Origin: Vanrija pseudolonga
Lineage: Eukaryota > Basidiomycota > Tremellomycetes > Trichosporonales > Trichosporonaceae
Reading direction: 5' to 3'
DNA: 64,000 nt
Assembly: GCF_020906515.1 (NCBI RefSeq)
Contig: NC_085849.1
Span: 868,001-932,000 of the forward strand
Each line of letters starts with the position of its first letter. Position 1 is the stretch's first letter. The position numbers and the translations under genes are program-made. Shown here piece by piece: positions 10,436 to 22,400 of this stretch. The notes under the pieces were generated by a model. It had not been told where the DNA came from. It ran no database searches and saw only the letters and a program-made list of their open reading frames with translations.

Positions 10436-11315
10436 TTATTCGGCAGTGGCGAGCTCGTCGTTGGTGGCGGAGCAGTCGCTGGGGCAGGGTGTCAGCAGCA
10501 TACCCGGAAGCCGAATCTCTTGGCTGGCGCCGCCGCCCCAGCCAGTCGTGAACCCTCCCCCTCCCCCTCCCCCACAAACCCGCCCGACCCACACTCACCG
10601 CGCAATGTGGCCCGTCTCGTTACACTTGTAGCACTTTTTCGCCGAGTCGTCGCGCGGCGCGAGGCAGTCGCGCGCGAGGTGGTTCTCGCCGTTGCAGCGG
10701 TAGCACTTTACTGGCGTGCCGTCTGGGTTGGCGGCTGCGCGCGGGCGCGGGGGGAACGCGCCTCCTCGTCCACCGGCGCCAAAGCCGCCCACGCGCGCCT
10801 GGGGACACATGCGCGCAATGTGGCCTGGCCTGCCGCAGTGGTAGCATTTGGGCGCGTTGTTGCCGCCAAACCCTCCGGGCCCACCGAAGCCGTTAGCCGC
10901 GCCGTGCCCGAACGACGCGCGCATAGACGGACAGTCGGCCTTGACGTGCCCGACCCCGCCGCACGCGTAGCACTGCTTGCCGTCCGTCGTGCGCGGGTGC
11001 GGACAGTTGGTCGACTCGTGCCCCGCCTCGCGGCAGTTGTAGCACAGCCGCGCGGGCGACTGGCAGTTCTCGGCAATGTGCCCGACTGCGATGGGGGTTA
11101 GGTGGTGTGCGTGGCCGACGACGTACGGTTGCCACACCTGTGGGGGTTAGTATTGCGAGGTATGAGTAGCTGGTCTTGCGACGGAAGCTGGAGTGCCTCC
11201 CGAAGCCGACATGACTCACTTGAAGCAACCCTGCCTCGACCCCGGGATGGATGCCGCCGCGCTGCATGCGGTTAGTGTCGCCATCTCGGTAGCCCAAGGC
11301 CAACACGTACAACAT
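10436..11315 (-). CDS. GIS2: CCHC zinc-knuckle nucleic-acid-binding protein (CNBP/Gis2 type)
   Basis: Five exons: 11311-11315, 11220-11261, 11127-11137, 10599-11085 and 10436-10478; 195 residues. There are six C-x2-C-x4-H-x4-C knuckles: CFKCGNLGHIAENC, CYNCREAGHESTNC, CYACGGVGHVKADC, CYHCGRPGHIARMC, CYRCNGENHLARDC, CYKCNETGHIARDC. A Gly/Phe/Arg-rich linker separates knuckles 3 and 5. The family binds single-stranded RNA/DNA and acts in cap-independent translation and RNP granules; yeast Gis2 has seven knuckles. The first exon is just ATGTT and the third is 11 nt; the first knuckle is assembled from exons 2, 3 and 4, and the last Asp-Cys comes from the last exon. The splice solution rests on all six knuckles being restored and on good branch sites (CTAAC before exons 2 and 3). 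Confidence 0.9.
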
Positions 11316-13030
11316 GATGCAATATGCCTATCTGCAGTAGTAATGGCGGTGATCAGCGCCGTCTGGCCGTGTGCGCATCGCGGCGCCCGCCGACTGCGGA
11401 TAACTGCGCCGCGACGCGCGCCGTCGACTCGTCGCTCGTCGGTTGCTCGCTCACGCGAGCAACGCGCGCCTCGCGCCTCGCCTCGCACCTCCACTCACAC
11501 TTCCCAGAGAGATCTGCCTGTGCCTCCGCTCTGCCTCCTCGAGACCTCGCGCCCGTGTCGATTAAAAGAAGGGGTGGGTGGGTGAGTGATCACAGCGTTG
11601 ATGGCAGACTGGCATCTCTTGGCCCCCGCCCGCCCGCCTCGCCTGCTTACAGCCAGCCGGCCGGAAAAGCGCCGCCGGCTTGCTTGTGGCTGGCGCGTAT
11701 TCGGGAGTGTGATGGCGGGTGAATCTGGCTGGTCGCTCTGCGTGACGGGTGAGTCGAGATAGACGGTGGGGGGAGGCATGATAGCATTGATGCCGCGGCC
11801 GGCGACAGCCGACGAGGAATCTGACGTGTAACCAATGCCAAGGCTTCGGGCCTGGCAACACAATCTGGCTGTAGCTGGCTGTAGTTGCCTGCCTCTGCCT
11901 CTATGCAGCAGCCACCCAGCTCCCAGCTCCCAGCTGGGTCCGTCCCCAGAAACCCGAACCCCAATTCCAGTTCCCTCCCCTCGTCATTACCGGGTCGGGT
12001 CGTGAGCCTTCCGACATTACGACCGGCCACTTGTTTCAGACGGGGGTAGGTAGGTGGGCGACGTCGACGTCGCCACTTGCAAAAGACACTGCTGCTTGCA
12101 TGAATGAATCGCTTAGCCTGCTGCGAGAGCGTCGTATCTCGCCGCTAGGATCCAAGTACTCCTGATTGATCGCCAGCGCCAGTGTCGCGTCCCTCTTCCT
12201 CCCCCCCTCTCCGGTTCCGATGGTACGTCCGAAAACAAACTCTGCTACTCCCTCTGTGATCTCACCGACCCACGCTCATCGACACTTGCCCGAGCCAGAA
12301 GTTGTTGCTGCTGCTGCCTGTTGCTGCCCTGTTTCTCCTCACTCCACGTCTCAGGGATACCAAAATGCTGTGTGAGCGCTCTCTCTCCTCACGACGCGCC
12401 ACATCCACGACCCCCCCACCCCACTGCGCCAAGCGTCATCGCTAGGGGTAGCTCGGGTCTGTAACACGTCACGCTGGCCCACGGTTCGCACACCCACACA
12501 CATGTACTTACAGGCACGCGCGCTGCGACTGCTGCTCGTCGCACATTGTTGCACCTTTGTCCCTCATGTTCCCATGTCTCTACGGGGCCAGCAGCCCCGG
12601 GACAGAGGCTGTCTGTCGCAAAAGAGGCAGCAGCCAAAAAAGAGGCACATACATCATCGGCACTACTGCAAGAGCAAGAATGCCACAGCCAACTGCGCAT
12701 TCCTGCAACCCCTTGCACCCCCAAGAGTCTAATGGCTGGAGTAGCAGCAACTGCTGGAGCGCCGCCGGCGGCCGACCTCGACGTCAACGCAAGCACGCAC
12801 GCACGCAGCGATCACTTGGAAAAATTAGAGGCACTGCAGGCTCATGAAGTCACCAAAGCCCAAGTAACCCCGTTGCTACGTTTCGTCGGATGGCCAACTG
12901 CTGCGCTCCTGCTTCTTCTGCGCTTCTGCTCAAATAGCCCACCGTCTCCACGCCGTCAGACCCCCCTTCTCCCATCATCATCTTCTTCTCCTCCATACCC
13001 ACCACCACTGCTTAGAACTTCACTGCCAGC
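11316..13030. other. Divergent intergenic, GIS2/KNH-like promoter region
   Basis: 1.7 kb with no defensible gene. It must contain the GIS2 promoter at its left and the KNH-like promoter at its right (a C/T-rich stretch at about 12940-13020). Short Gly/Arg/Ser-rich frames here look like GC composition only. Confidence 0.5.
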
Positions 13031-14056
13031 ATGTTTAACCAGGCCATCATTGTTTCTCTGTTCGTCGCCCTCGGCGCCTTGGCTCAGGGCAACCTCACCG
13101 TCGACAGCCCGGTATGTTTTGTTTTGACTCGTGTCACGCAGCAGCAGTGGCAGCCACTGACCTAGGTCCTTCCTCCGACACTGCCAACGGCGCGCCACCC
13201 CTGATTTCCGGGCCCCTCGCCACTCACACCCGCGTGCACATACCGGCTTCCTCACCAAACTTGCTACTGTTTACAGCCCTCGGTGACCCAGTGCCGTGAG
13301 TGATATTAGACGGACCCTCGCATGCTTCAGCCGCTGACACCCGCCCAGAGCCCACCCGCTTCACATGGCATGGCGGAGCTCCTCCGTACTTCGTGTGAGT
13401 TGGCCAGCGAACCAGCGGCGTCGAGTACCAAGCGAGGCGTCGCCACAGCCACCACTGGCCCCACTGACATCCCCAGCCGCATCATCCCCGACGGCACCAT
13501 CAGCAGCACCCTCGAGACCCTCCTCCAGGACACCACCGAGACGTCGTTGACCTGGATCGCTGACCAGCCGGCGGACACCGTCATCAACCTCGCCGTCAAG
13601 GACTCCACCGGCCTCGAGAACTACTCGTCCAAGCTCACCGTTCAGAAGGGCAGCACCACCGACTGCAAGAACAACAGCACGGCTCCTGCTACTGGTGGTA
13701 CCGGTGGTGCTAGTGGCAACGGCCAGTCTGGACAGCCTGGCCAGCCTGGCGGCCAGCCCTCGGGCACTGCCGGCGGCACTGGCGGTGCCGGTGGCGCGGG
13801 TGGTGCTGGTGGTGGTGCCTCCTCGACTGGCAGCGGCGCTGCCGGCGCTTCGGGCTCTGGCACCGCGGCCGCTGGCGCGTCTTCTGGTGGCGCGTCTGGC
13901 GGCTCGTCGGGCTCGGCTACCTCCGCCCCCGCTGGTGGCTCGAGCGGAGCTGCCGCGTCGCCTTCGGCCTCGCACCCCAGCAGCGCGATGGCTGGCGTGG
14001 CCGCCCCCGGCCTCGCTGTCGCCGCGCTTGCCGTCGCCGCTGCGCTTGCCCTCTAA
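13031..14056 (+). CDS. KRE9/KNH-type GPI-anchored cell-wall protein (copy 1)
   Basis: Four exons: 13031-13111, 13277-13295, 13349-13394 and 13477-14056; 241 residues. A signal peptide (MFNQAIIVSLFVALGALAQ) precedes a short Ig-like domain of the Kre9/Knh1 (Ser-Thr-rich GPI, PF10342-like) family: VTQCQPTRFTWHGGAPPYF, LTWIADQ, then LAVKDSTG and a Cys in TTDCKN. A Gly/Ser/Ala linker of ~90 residues leads to a hydrophobic tail (GLAVAALAVAAALAL) after a SPSASHPSSAMAG stretch, a typical GPI-attachment layout. It should be displayed on the plasma membrane or wall and may help beta-1,6-glucan assembly. Introns fall in phases 0, 1 and 2. A paralogue lies inverted at 18172-18833. Confidence 0.85.
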
Positions 14057-16357
14057 ACGGGCACAGTATCGCCCCCACTATGTACCGGGTCCAGGAGACC
14101 CCGGCCCTGGCGACTGTGCGCCGTCGGACAATCTTCTTGTAGTCGTTAACGTAACCTAAAGCCTCTTTATTGCATGCAGCCTTTCGTTTATGAGTGGGAC
14201 CGGGGGTGGGGCGTGGGGGGTGGTGGGCAGGTGGGTGCATCGCTGGCTTGACAACCCCGTTTATTGTTCTGGCGCCGCGGCCGCCAGTCGCCACCACCGC
14301 CGCCCTGTCGCTTGGTCGATAACAATGGGCACGAGCAAGCTGGGCGTCGACCTCGCCGCCAATGAAGATTCTTCACGGCGTCAGCTGGGGCGAGCAGGCT
14401 ATGCACGCTTTGCACGTTCTGCTCTTGGCTCGCTGCGGGACCAGTGGCCCAGCGCATCGCATCCGCCAAGCTAGCTCGAGTGGGTCAATACCTTTTGTTG
14501 TAATCAATCGCCTTCTGGGTCTCTTTCAGGCACGGCACGGGGCCTGAACAAGCGTGTAATCTCACCATCCCGGCAACTTACGCTCGAAGTCTTGGTGCTT
14601 TACTTTGCTTTGCATCTCCCATCCCCCCTTGGCATTACAACAGTCACTGCACGTTGCCAGTTTGACTGGGCGCGCCACACAGCCAACCTCGGATCGCTGC
14701 CGACTACGCAGCGCAGCCCCGCAGCGGCCAACTCCACCTCCCACCCACGCGACGTTGGTTGTCGGACACGCGACGCGCACAGACCCCCTCGGCCACCCTC
14801 TCTTGAGGCTTACCCACCATCCTCACACACCCACCCACCCAGGGTGGAAGGGAAACAACAGGCCATCGCATGACCCGACGTTGACAAGGAAGGCCCTACT
14901 CTTCCTTCCTTGTCGCGGCGGCGTTGACCGAGTAATCCTCCTCGTCACGCCCACCCACCTCTGGGCCCGTCCCTCTCCCTGCTCGAGCAGGTATGTCGGA
15001 CAGCAACAACCCTGTCGCACTACTTACGCCTCGTGCTTCTTCTTCAGCCGCCAAAGGACACGCACAACCTTCTCAAGGATCTTGCGTGCACTCCCTCTTC
15101 TCGTCGTCGTTGTCTCTCTTCCACCACCACCAGGGCCGTCTTGCAGATCCGAGCGGACGCCGACATTCCCTCTGCGCGCGCCGCGTCGGGCCAATTCCTT
15201 AATCACAGATTACAAGCCACAGGATCTGTGCACGACGACGAGGGACACTGCTCGTGAGTTTTTTTTTGCTCTGTCCTGGGTCTTGCGGGGTTGCGCGTGG
15301 CCGGGGGGCACGAGGCGGGCTGCACCGCTCCGGGTGCCCCGAGGCGCCGGCACGAGGCAACGGCAACCACGACGACGGCCACGACGACGACCACGACGAC
15401 AACGCTGACAACTTGATTCTCAGTCTGTTGGGTTCTTCGTCCTCACACTCTCACACCTACGTCTAGGCTTTTACGCCCCGCCCCTCGCCGCCGAGAGTGA
15501 CCATCAAGGTCCGATCCGTCAACACGTTGCCAGCAGCCACACCGCGGGCTATATTCCCACTGTCACCTCTAGTCGCCGCCCACCGCGACTTGCTCACCAC
15601 CAACTCGAGTGCCGTCTCGACGTCTACGCCGCCAGAGAGGGCTTCAGCGCTGCCGTTTTCGACTGATCGTGCTGCCTTCCCTTGGCGCGCGCCATTGTGT
15701 TGCGACGACGCGCGTGTGCCCGGGTCTCTTTGCCATTGAGTGCTCGGACCGTCGCCCCCCGTCCCCAGGTCACGCACAGACCCACTCGCGATCCTCCTCT
15801 TCTCTTGTGCCCTCGTGCACCACCCAGCGCTTTTCTGGCCAGTGTCGTGTCCTGTCGCCTCCCTCCCTCCCTCGACCGTCCTTGCCTCCCTCCTGGCCCT
15901 CTCTGTCCTCGCTCGTCCTCCATCCTGTCCATCACCCATCGAACCACCCCACCTATCCCATCATTCTACGTTTCATTCACAACCTTTCCCCTCATTTCCC
16001 AAGGCATCCCAAAGCATCCTGTCCATAGGCAGGCGACATCAAGACTACTCTCCCTCTATTCCCACTCATTGCCACTGTCTCAACGCAGGCCCCCCTCTCC
16101 CAGGCCAGCCTATTGTCTTCCGAACAAGGTGAGACTCTTGTCCCAAGGCCCCAGCACAATTCGCTTACCCATTGCTCGTCGCTCTGTTCTCCGCATCTCT
16201 ACGCGTGCCCTATGGAAACACAACGTGCACGTCTACAGTCACTTTATCGACACCTTGTTCGACACCAAACCTTTCCAGCTTTCCTTTCACTCAACTCCCT
16301 CCCACCTACCTACACACCTAGGTGCCTGACGACTCGCGCCCGACAGGCTCCAACATA
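14057..16357. other. Long leader/promoter region of GPB1, no coding gene seen
   Basis: 2.3 kb before the GPB1 start. From about 14600 the top strand is increasingly C/T-rich, as in fungal promoters and 5' leaders. There are intron-like segments: 15254-15423 (GTGAGT, CTGAC, TCTCAG) and 16129-16321 or to 16346 (GTGAGA to CCTAG or GACAG). They fit a spliced untranslated leader, though there is no protein evidence. Frames such as 14605-15408 are Pro/Arg/Ser-rich and unsupported. Confidence 0.4.
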
Positions 16358-17583
16358 ATGTCGACACAATCCGAGATTCAAGAGAAGATCTCGGCAGCCC
16401 GAAGGGAGGCAGACGGCCTCAAGGACAAGATTCGGGCAGCCAAGGACCAAACAGCAGACACGAGTCGTGAGGCAACAATGTTGTGGAGGATAGTTGCTAA
16501 GCTGCCCAGTGCGCGCCATGGCCAATGACACCCCTCCTCTCCCCCGCCTCACCCTCAAGGTTCGGCGAACCCTCAAAGGCCATCTGGCAAAGATTTACGC
16601 GCTTCACTGGTCGGCCGACAAGAGGCATCTTGTCTCTGCCTCTCAAGATGGCAAGCTGATCGTCTGGGACGCATACACAACCAACAAGGTTCACGCCATT
16701 CCGTTGCGGTCTAGTTGGGTCATGACCTGCGCCTACTCGCCCTCAGGAAGCTTTGTCGCCTGTGGTGGTCTCGACAACATCTGCACAATCTACTCGCTCC
16801 GCGGAGCTGGACCAGGGCAGGGCGGCGGCCAGGTCAAGGTCGCTCGCGAACTGAGTGCCCACACAGGATATCTGTCCTGCTGTCGATTCATCAATGACCG
16901 CCAGATCGTCACTTCGTCGGGCGACATGACTTGCATGCTCTGGGACATTGAACAGGGAACACGGACGATGGAATTCAACGACCACACTGGCGACGTCATG
17001 AGCATTTCACTTGCGCCCAACCAGAACTTGTTCGTGTCGGGCGCGTGCGACGCAACAGCCAAAGTCTGGGATATTCGTACCGGCCGGGCCGTCCAGACGT
17101 TCACCGGTCACGAGTCGGACATTAACGCCGTTCAGTGAGTAGGCTATACCTGGCGCGCACAGGGAGCAACAAATGTCCAGAAACGGCCTCTAACAATACC
17201 CTCTCCAGGTTCTTCCCCAACGGCGATGCGTTCGCCACAGGTTCAGATGACGCCACCTGCAAGCTCTTTGATCTCCGCGCAGACCGCGAGCTCAACTCGT
17301 ACCAGCACGACAACATCCTTTGCGGCATTACTTCGGTCGCATTCTCCATCTCGGGCCGTGTCCTGTTTGCCGGCTACGACGACTACAACGTCAACGTCTG
17401 GGACACGCTAAAAGGCGAGCGCATTGGTGTGCTCGCAGGCCACGACAACCGCGTGTCCTGTCTCGGTGTCAGCGGGGACGGCATTGCCCTCTGCACTGGC
17501 TCTTGGGACAGCTTGCTCAAAGTGAGTAGAGAGAGCACTTGTCGCGTGGCTGCTGCTAACCCGTTACACAGGTCTGGTCGTAG
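16358..17583 (+). CDS. GPB1: Heterotrimeric G-protein beta subunit
   Basis: Four exons: 16358-16466, 16510-17134, 17209-17521 and 17572-17583; 352 residues, the normal G-beta length. The N-terminal helix ([20 protein letters not shown]) forms the coiled coil with G-gamma, then [24 protein letters not shown] opens the first of seven WD blades; the blade endings LIVWD, CTIYS, CMLWD, AKVWD, CKLFD, VNVWD and the final LLKVWS are all visible. It would partner G-alpha and G-gamma at the plasma membrane in pheromone or nutrient signalling. The last exon is four codons (V-W-S-stop), completing blade seven. The symbol follows Cryptococcus usage. Confidence 0.95.
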
Positions 17584-18171
17584 AATATCCCCACCACACA
17601 GTTGGTTAATCAATGTCAGTCATCGCATACAATGCCCCCCATCACCCATACCCCTGCTCTTATCATCCTTTCCTCCTCCTATGTTCACATGTCTCTGTCG
17701 CGATCTTGTACAAAGTTTGGGTACGACGACTTTGGCGCGGCGTCGCCAGACATGCATGCTTTTGTCAGCAACGTGTATGCGGGGTGCGTGCGAAAGGGGA
17801 GGGAGAGCGAACATTGCGGTGGCTCCAGATCCAGCGGCGGTGGCGCCGCGGGTGGGCGGCGCTGCGAGACGTGCGAAGCGTCCGCGCCGTGGCCGCGAGG
17901 TCGGCGGTGCTGCCTCTCGCTGGATAGGTCAGTGGCGTGTGGTTTGGGCAGTGCCGATGCGTCGTCACCGGGGTGTATCATGTGTGCCCTCGCTCAGCCA
18001 GCCAGCCTTGGCAAAGGAAGGAGGCGGCGAGGCTGGCGAGCGTGGCACGGCGGGCAACATGTGGTCAGTGGCAGTGACCACCGTCAAACCAGCCGAGCGA
18101 GCGGCGAGCAGTTGCATTGTATCCTAGCGAATAAGCACAACACAGGCATCAAGCCTGTGCCTGCTCTCCGC
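17584..18171. other. Convergent intergenic, GPB1/KNH-like copy 2
   Basis: 3' flanks of both genes. No gene, only GC-rich frames without homology. Confidence 0.5.
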
Positions 18172-18833
18172 CTACAAAGCGACGGCAGCAGCGAGGGCGG
18201 CCGCGGCGACAGCGAGGCCGGGCACAGCGACGGCCATCGCTCTGCTAGGGTGCGAGGCGGAAGGCGACGCCGCCGCCGCCGCGCCGGACGTGGCCTCGGC
18301 GCGCGCAGACGACGCGGACGCCTGCGCGCTGCTGATGGCGGCGGCGGCCTGCTGGTTGACCGCGCAGTCGCTGGTCCCGTTCCGGACCTTGTAGGGCATG
18401 CTGAACACCTGCACGCCGGACGCGTCGGTGAGGCGCAGGTCGAACCCCGTGCCCTGGGGCAGGTCGACGACCCAGGTGTATGCGTGGTCCGAGGTGGCGT
18501 TGGTGAGGACCGTGAGCGGGCCTGCGTTGGGCAGGCCGGGCGGGTTGGCGGTGCTGCCCGTCAGCGGGGTGGCATAGCGACCTGGTGGTGCACTCACAGG
18601 ACGTATGGCGGCGTGCCGCCCACCCAGGTGATGTTGGCCGGTCCTGAGGGCGTGCGTCAGCTCTGCGCGCGAGACGACGGCGGCGGCGGCGCACTGCACT
18701 GGCTCGGAGGGGGGTACTGCGCCGTCAGTCAGCGTGGACGAGGACGTGGGCCTAAACGTACCACCTCGGCGATGGCGAACTGGGCCGCTGCGGCCGTGGC
18801 GCCGAGGAGCGCAATGGCGGTGGGGTAGATCAT
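18172..18833 (-). CDS. KRE9/KNH-type GPI protein (copy 2), possibly defective splicing
   Basis: Exons: 18762-18833, from 18716 to about 18691, 18598-18643 and 18172-18553; ~175 residues. Signal peptide MIYPTAIALLGATAAAAQ, then YPPSEPVQC, ITWVGGTPPYVL, TWVVDLPQGTGFDLRLTD, a Cys in TSDCAV, and a GPI-type tail with SPSASHPSRAMAV and a hydrophobic end, all parallel to copy 1. Introns 1 and 3 match copy 1 in position and phase (0 and 2). Intron 2 should be phase 1 just after the conserved Gln-Cys codons, but the DNA there is a GCC repeat with no GT donor in the right phase; the acceptor (CTGAC...CTCAG, exon 3 at 18643) is fine. The gene is either spliced with a non-canonical donor, altered by an indel in the repeat, or decaying. 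Confidence 0.65.
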
Positions 18834-19433
18834 GCTGGGCGGGGCGGGTGTGGTAGCGAGTATGTAGCGGGAGGGGGCGACATGATGCCCCGCGTCGTCG
18901 AGCGCCTGCCTTATGGCCGCTTCGCCTCGCAACGTCGCAGATCCGGCGGTAGTACCCGCACTGTACTGTATGCACAGCGCCAGCCGCCAGCCACTCTTGG
19001 CGTGCAGAGAAGGCATACTGTAGGTGCACAGCGCTCGTGTCCTCCAACCCGACATCAGTGCCTCGCTCGCTGCAACAAGGGGGTAGGGGGACGGGGCCGT
19101 GCCTGTATCTGAGGCGATTCTGGGCCGCAGGAACACAACTTTGCGAGATGTGCCAACGTGAAACGACTTTCGGCATCAGGATCTCGCGTTGCGAGGTGAG
19201 CTCTGGGGCCACCCCTGAGTGTAGAGCTACGAGGCAGCCGCCTCTCTTAGCAGTGCGCCTGCGGGGCTCTGGCCAGACGAGAAACGTACACACAGGTCGA
19301 CAGGTGGTTGTCCGCTAGCATGTGTCGAAGCGGCAGTGCCACATTCCACACCCTTCCCCACCCCCGCCATTCACGCATGTGTTCATCATTAGTCACAGCT
19401 AGATAACATTCAAATTTCGTACTCGTCCCGTAT
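18834..19433. other. Intergenic, KNH-like copy 2 promoter and BBC1 3' flank
   Basis: No gene seen. Both neighbours are on the minus strand, so this holds the copy-2 promoter and the BBC1 3' UTR. Confidence 0.5.
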
Positions 19434-22400
19434 CTAGAAGCCGATGCGGTAGACGACAACCCGGCCGCCCTTGAGGTCATCGAGACGGTAGCTGATCTCG
19501 TCGGGGTGCCCGCGCTCGACCTGCAACACGCGGAGCTTGTGCTTGTTCTTGACGTCGTACTCGGCGATAATGCCCAGCAGCGGGTCCTCGACGCTGCCAA
19601 TCTGCTGCGTGTAGCTCTGCAGACCCTTCTTGCCCTTGAACTTGCCGTCGTAGATGGCGACAATGTCTCCGGGACGGGGCTCGTCGAGGCGCTTGAGCAC
19701 GCTCGACGCCTCTTGCTCGTACACCGGCAGCCCAGGCGGACCAGTCAGATCAGGAGCGTTGAGGTGCGCCTGCTCGAAAGCGATGCGAATGAACCCAGTC
19801 GGCGAGCCGTCACCATAGTATCCGCGCTTGCCCTGGTCGAACACGCTACGCGCGGCGCGGATGAGAGCCGCACCGTGGGTAGTCGACGCCTGCTGTAACT
19901 CGTTGAAGCCGGGTCGGTGGGCCGAGAGCGATGCACGCCCAGCCTGGTGGTCTCCAGAGCCGGTCGAGGTTACCTGACTAACAGCGCCGCCGAGCACCGG
20001 GGGTATGAGCGGGGTACCTGGAGAGGGCGGGAGGGTGGACTGGCGCGAGGGCGGAGGCGGCAGGGTGGCCTGGCGGGCTGGTGGAGGTGGCGGGGGTGGA
20101 GCGTCAAAGCTGGCCCGCGAATGCTCCGCAGGCGACTGGGGAACCGGTGGGGCGTACCCAGGAGGGAGGCTGGGCTGCTTCTGAGGAGCACGAGGTGGGG
20201 GAGGCGGGGGTGGGGCGTCGTCCTCGACGTAGCGCTGGTTCTCCACTGGTGGAGGAGGGGGCGGGGCAGCACGGGCAGGCGCAATGGGGCTGGGGGGAAC
20301 AACCTGAGTGGCAGACCTCGATGGGATCGGGACAGCCGGACGAGCAGGCGGCGGGGGAGGGGGAGCATCCTCCTCCTCCTCCTCCTCCTCCTCTTCTTCT
20401 TCCTCATCCTCCTCCTCGTCTTCGTCCTCGGGAGGAGGAGGGGGAGGGGGAGGGCGCGCAGCATGTGGTGGGGGCGGAAGGGAAGCACGGTGGCCTGGGA
20501 CAGCAGGGCGAGCCGGAGGTGGGGGAGGAGGAGCCTCGTCCTCCTCAGCCTCTTCCTCCACACCCCGCTCGTCTTCTGCCTCTTCGGCCTCCTCCACAGC
20601 CTGAGGACCGCTGAAGAGGCCGAACCCGAGAGCACCCGTAGCACGGAGACGAGCAAGAGTAGCACGGCGACGCGCAGCCTCGTCCTCTGGCGAGCTCGGG
20701 TCCTCGGCAGACCCAGGGACCAACGACGGGCGGGGCGCTCTGGTAGGTGGGTGCGGGTCATCCGCATCGGCGTCAGGGTGCTCCGGGTCGTCAGGCGATG
20801 TCACTACGGGGGACTGAGCGGCATCATTGGCGACAACAGGGGAGGAAGCTTCATCCACGCTCTGCTTTCTGAACACGGGGGGAGGAGCGCCAAACTTGAT
20901 GCCTCCGAGCTTGGCCATGCGCGCGGCAATGCCGGCACGACGCGAGGCCTCGGCGTCCGCGGCGTCGCCCTCGGCGCCGTCAGACGACCCAGCCGCAGCG
21001 GCGATCCCAGCACCAGCAGCGAGTGCCCCGAGACCGCCGATACCGGCGGCAGCGGCAGCGGCAGGCGAAATCGGAGACCGGCTCGTGGCCGTGGGCGACG
21101 TCGCGCTGCGCGCGGGGGGCGGTGGCGGCGGCGAGGTTTGCAGCGGAGGGAGTGTCCTCTGGTGGGCAGGAGGGACCGGGGGGGATGTCGGCTGGCGAGC
21201 CGGAGGGGAAGGAGGGGGAGCCTCGTCCTCCTGTTCCGGGTCAACCTCAATGTGTTCCGGGTCAACCTCAATGACCTCAATCTCCTCCTCGTCCACTTCG
21301 ACAAAGTCGTGCTGGGGCACAGGAGGGGCCAAGGGACGACCGACAGGAGGCGGGGGAGGGACCGCCGCAGCTGGTGGGACGGAGGGCACCTGAGGCGGCT
21401 CCTCTGGAGGTGGGGCCGGCCGGCCTGGGGGAGGCGGGGGTGGGGCCGAAGCCGTTGCGGGCTCGTCATCGTGCTGACCCTCCGCCTCCCCATCCTCCTC
21501 ATCGTCGTGAGCTGGAGGGCGAGTGGGTAGGGGACGAGGTCCACCCGGGCGGTTTGCCGACAAGCGACGAGCGGCCTTGGAGGCGTCAACAGGCTCGGGT
21601 TCGGGCTCCGCGTTGTAGTACGATGCGTTGGCAGGTGGCGCATTGGGGTCCTGGGCCTCGTGCTCGTCGTCGCCCTGCGCCACGAAGAGATGAGCACCGT
21701 CCGCACGGAGTGCGTCGAGAGTGGCTTGATCCTCGCCATCCTCGTCGTCGCCGATGGGCGAGAGAGCGATGCCAGCGACAGCAGCACCAGTCGCACCGTG
21801 GCCGCCTCCGCCGAGGTTCTCCTCAATGCGTTCAACGTCCAACTCGGCAGCCGACTTGGGGAGCGGCGTCTCCTCGCTGGCCACCTGGGGAGGAGGGTCG
21901 GGGATCTCGGTGTGCTGGGAAGCTGGAGCAGGGGAAAGAGCGATACCTGCCGCCGCGGCACCGCCAACGCCAAGAATTCCAGCGCCGATAACAGTCTCGA
22001 TCTTCTCGAGACGCTGCTGCTCTGGGCTCTTGGGCAGGGGGTCCTCCTCACCGTAGACGGGAATCTGGGGCGGCGGCTCGATGGTGCCGTCAGGGAGGAT
22101 GCGCTCGAGGCGAGGGTTGATCTCGGGAGCTGGAGGTGCCACTGGGGAGGCAGCTGGCTCAGCAACGTGCTCAGCGACAACCGGGGCGGGCGGCGCGGGC
22201 GGGGCTGCGTCGACCGGGGTCTCGGGCGCCGAGGCGGAAGGCGAGGCAGCAGCCGGAGTCGTACCGCGCTTGCGAGGGCCAGCGGCACGGCGCGCGATGG
22301 GGGGCATCTTGACCGACGTGGGTGCCGCGGTTGTTGCGTCGTCGGCGGCGGTGGCGATAGGGGGAAGGATGGGCACGGAAGCCGCGATCGGCGATGCGGC

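Noticed and set aside
14605-15408. Plus-strand frame of 267 codons before GPB1
   Set aside because: Pro/Arg/Ser-rich translation of C/T-rich DNA; crosses probable leader introns.
19917-21530. Plus-strand open frame of 537 codons
   Set aside because: Antisense shadow of BBC1; Arg/Gly composition only.
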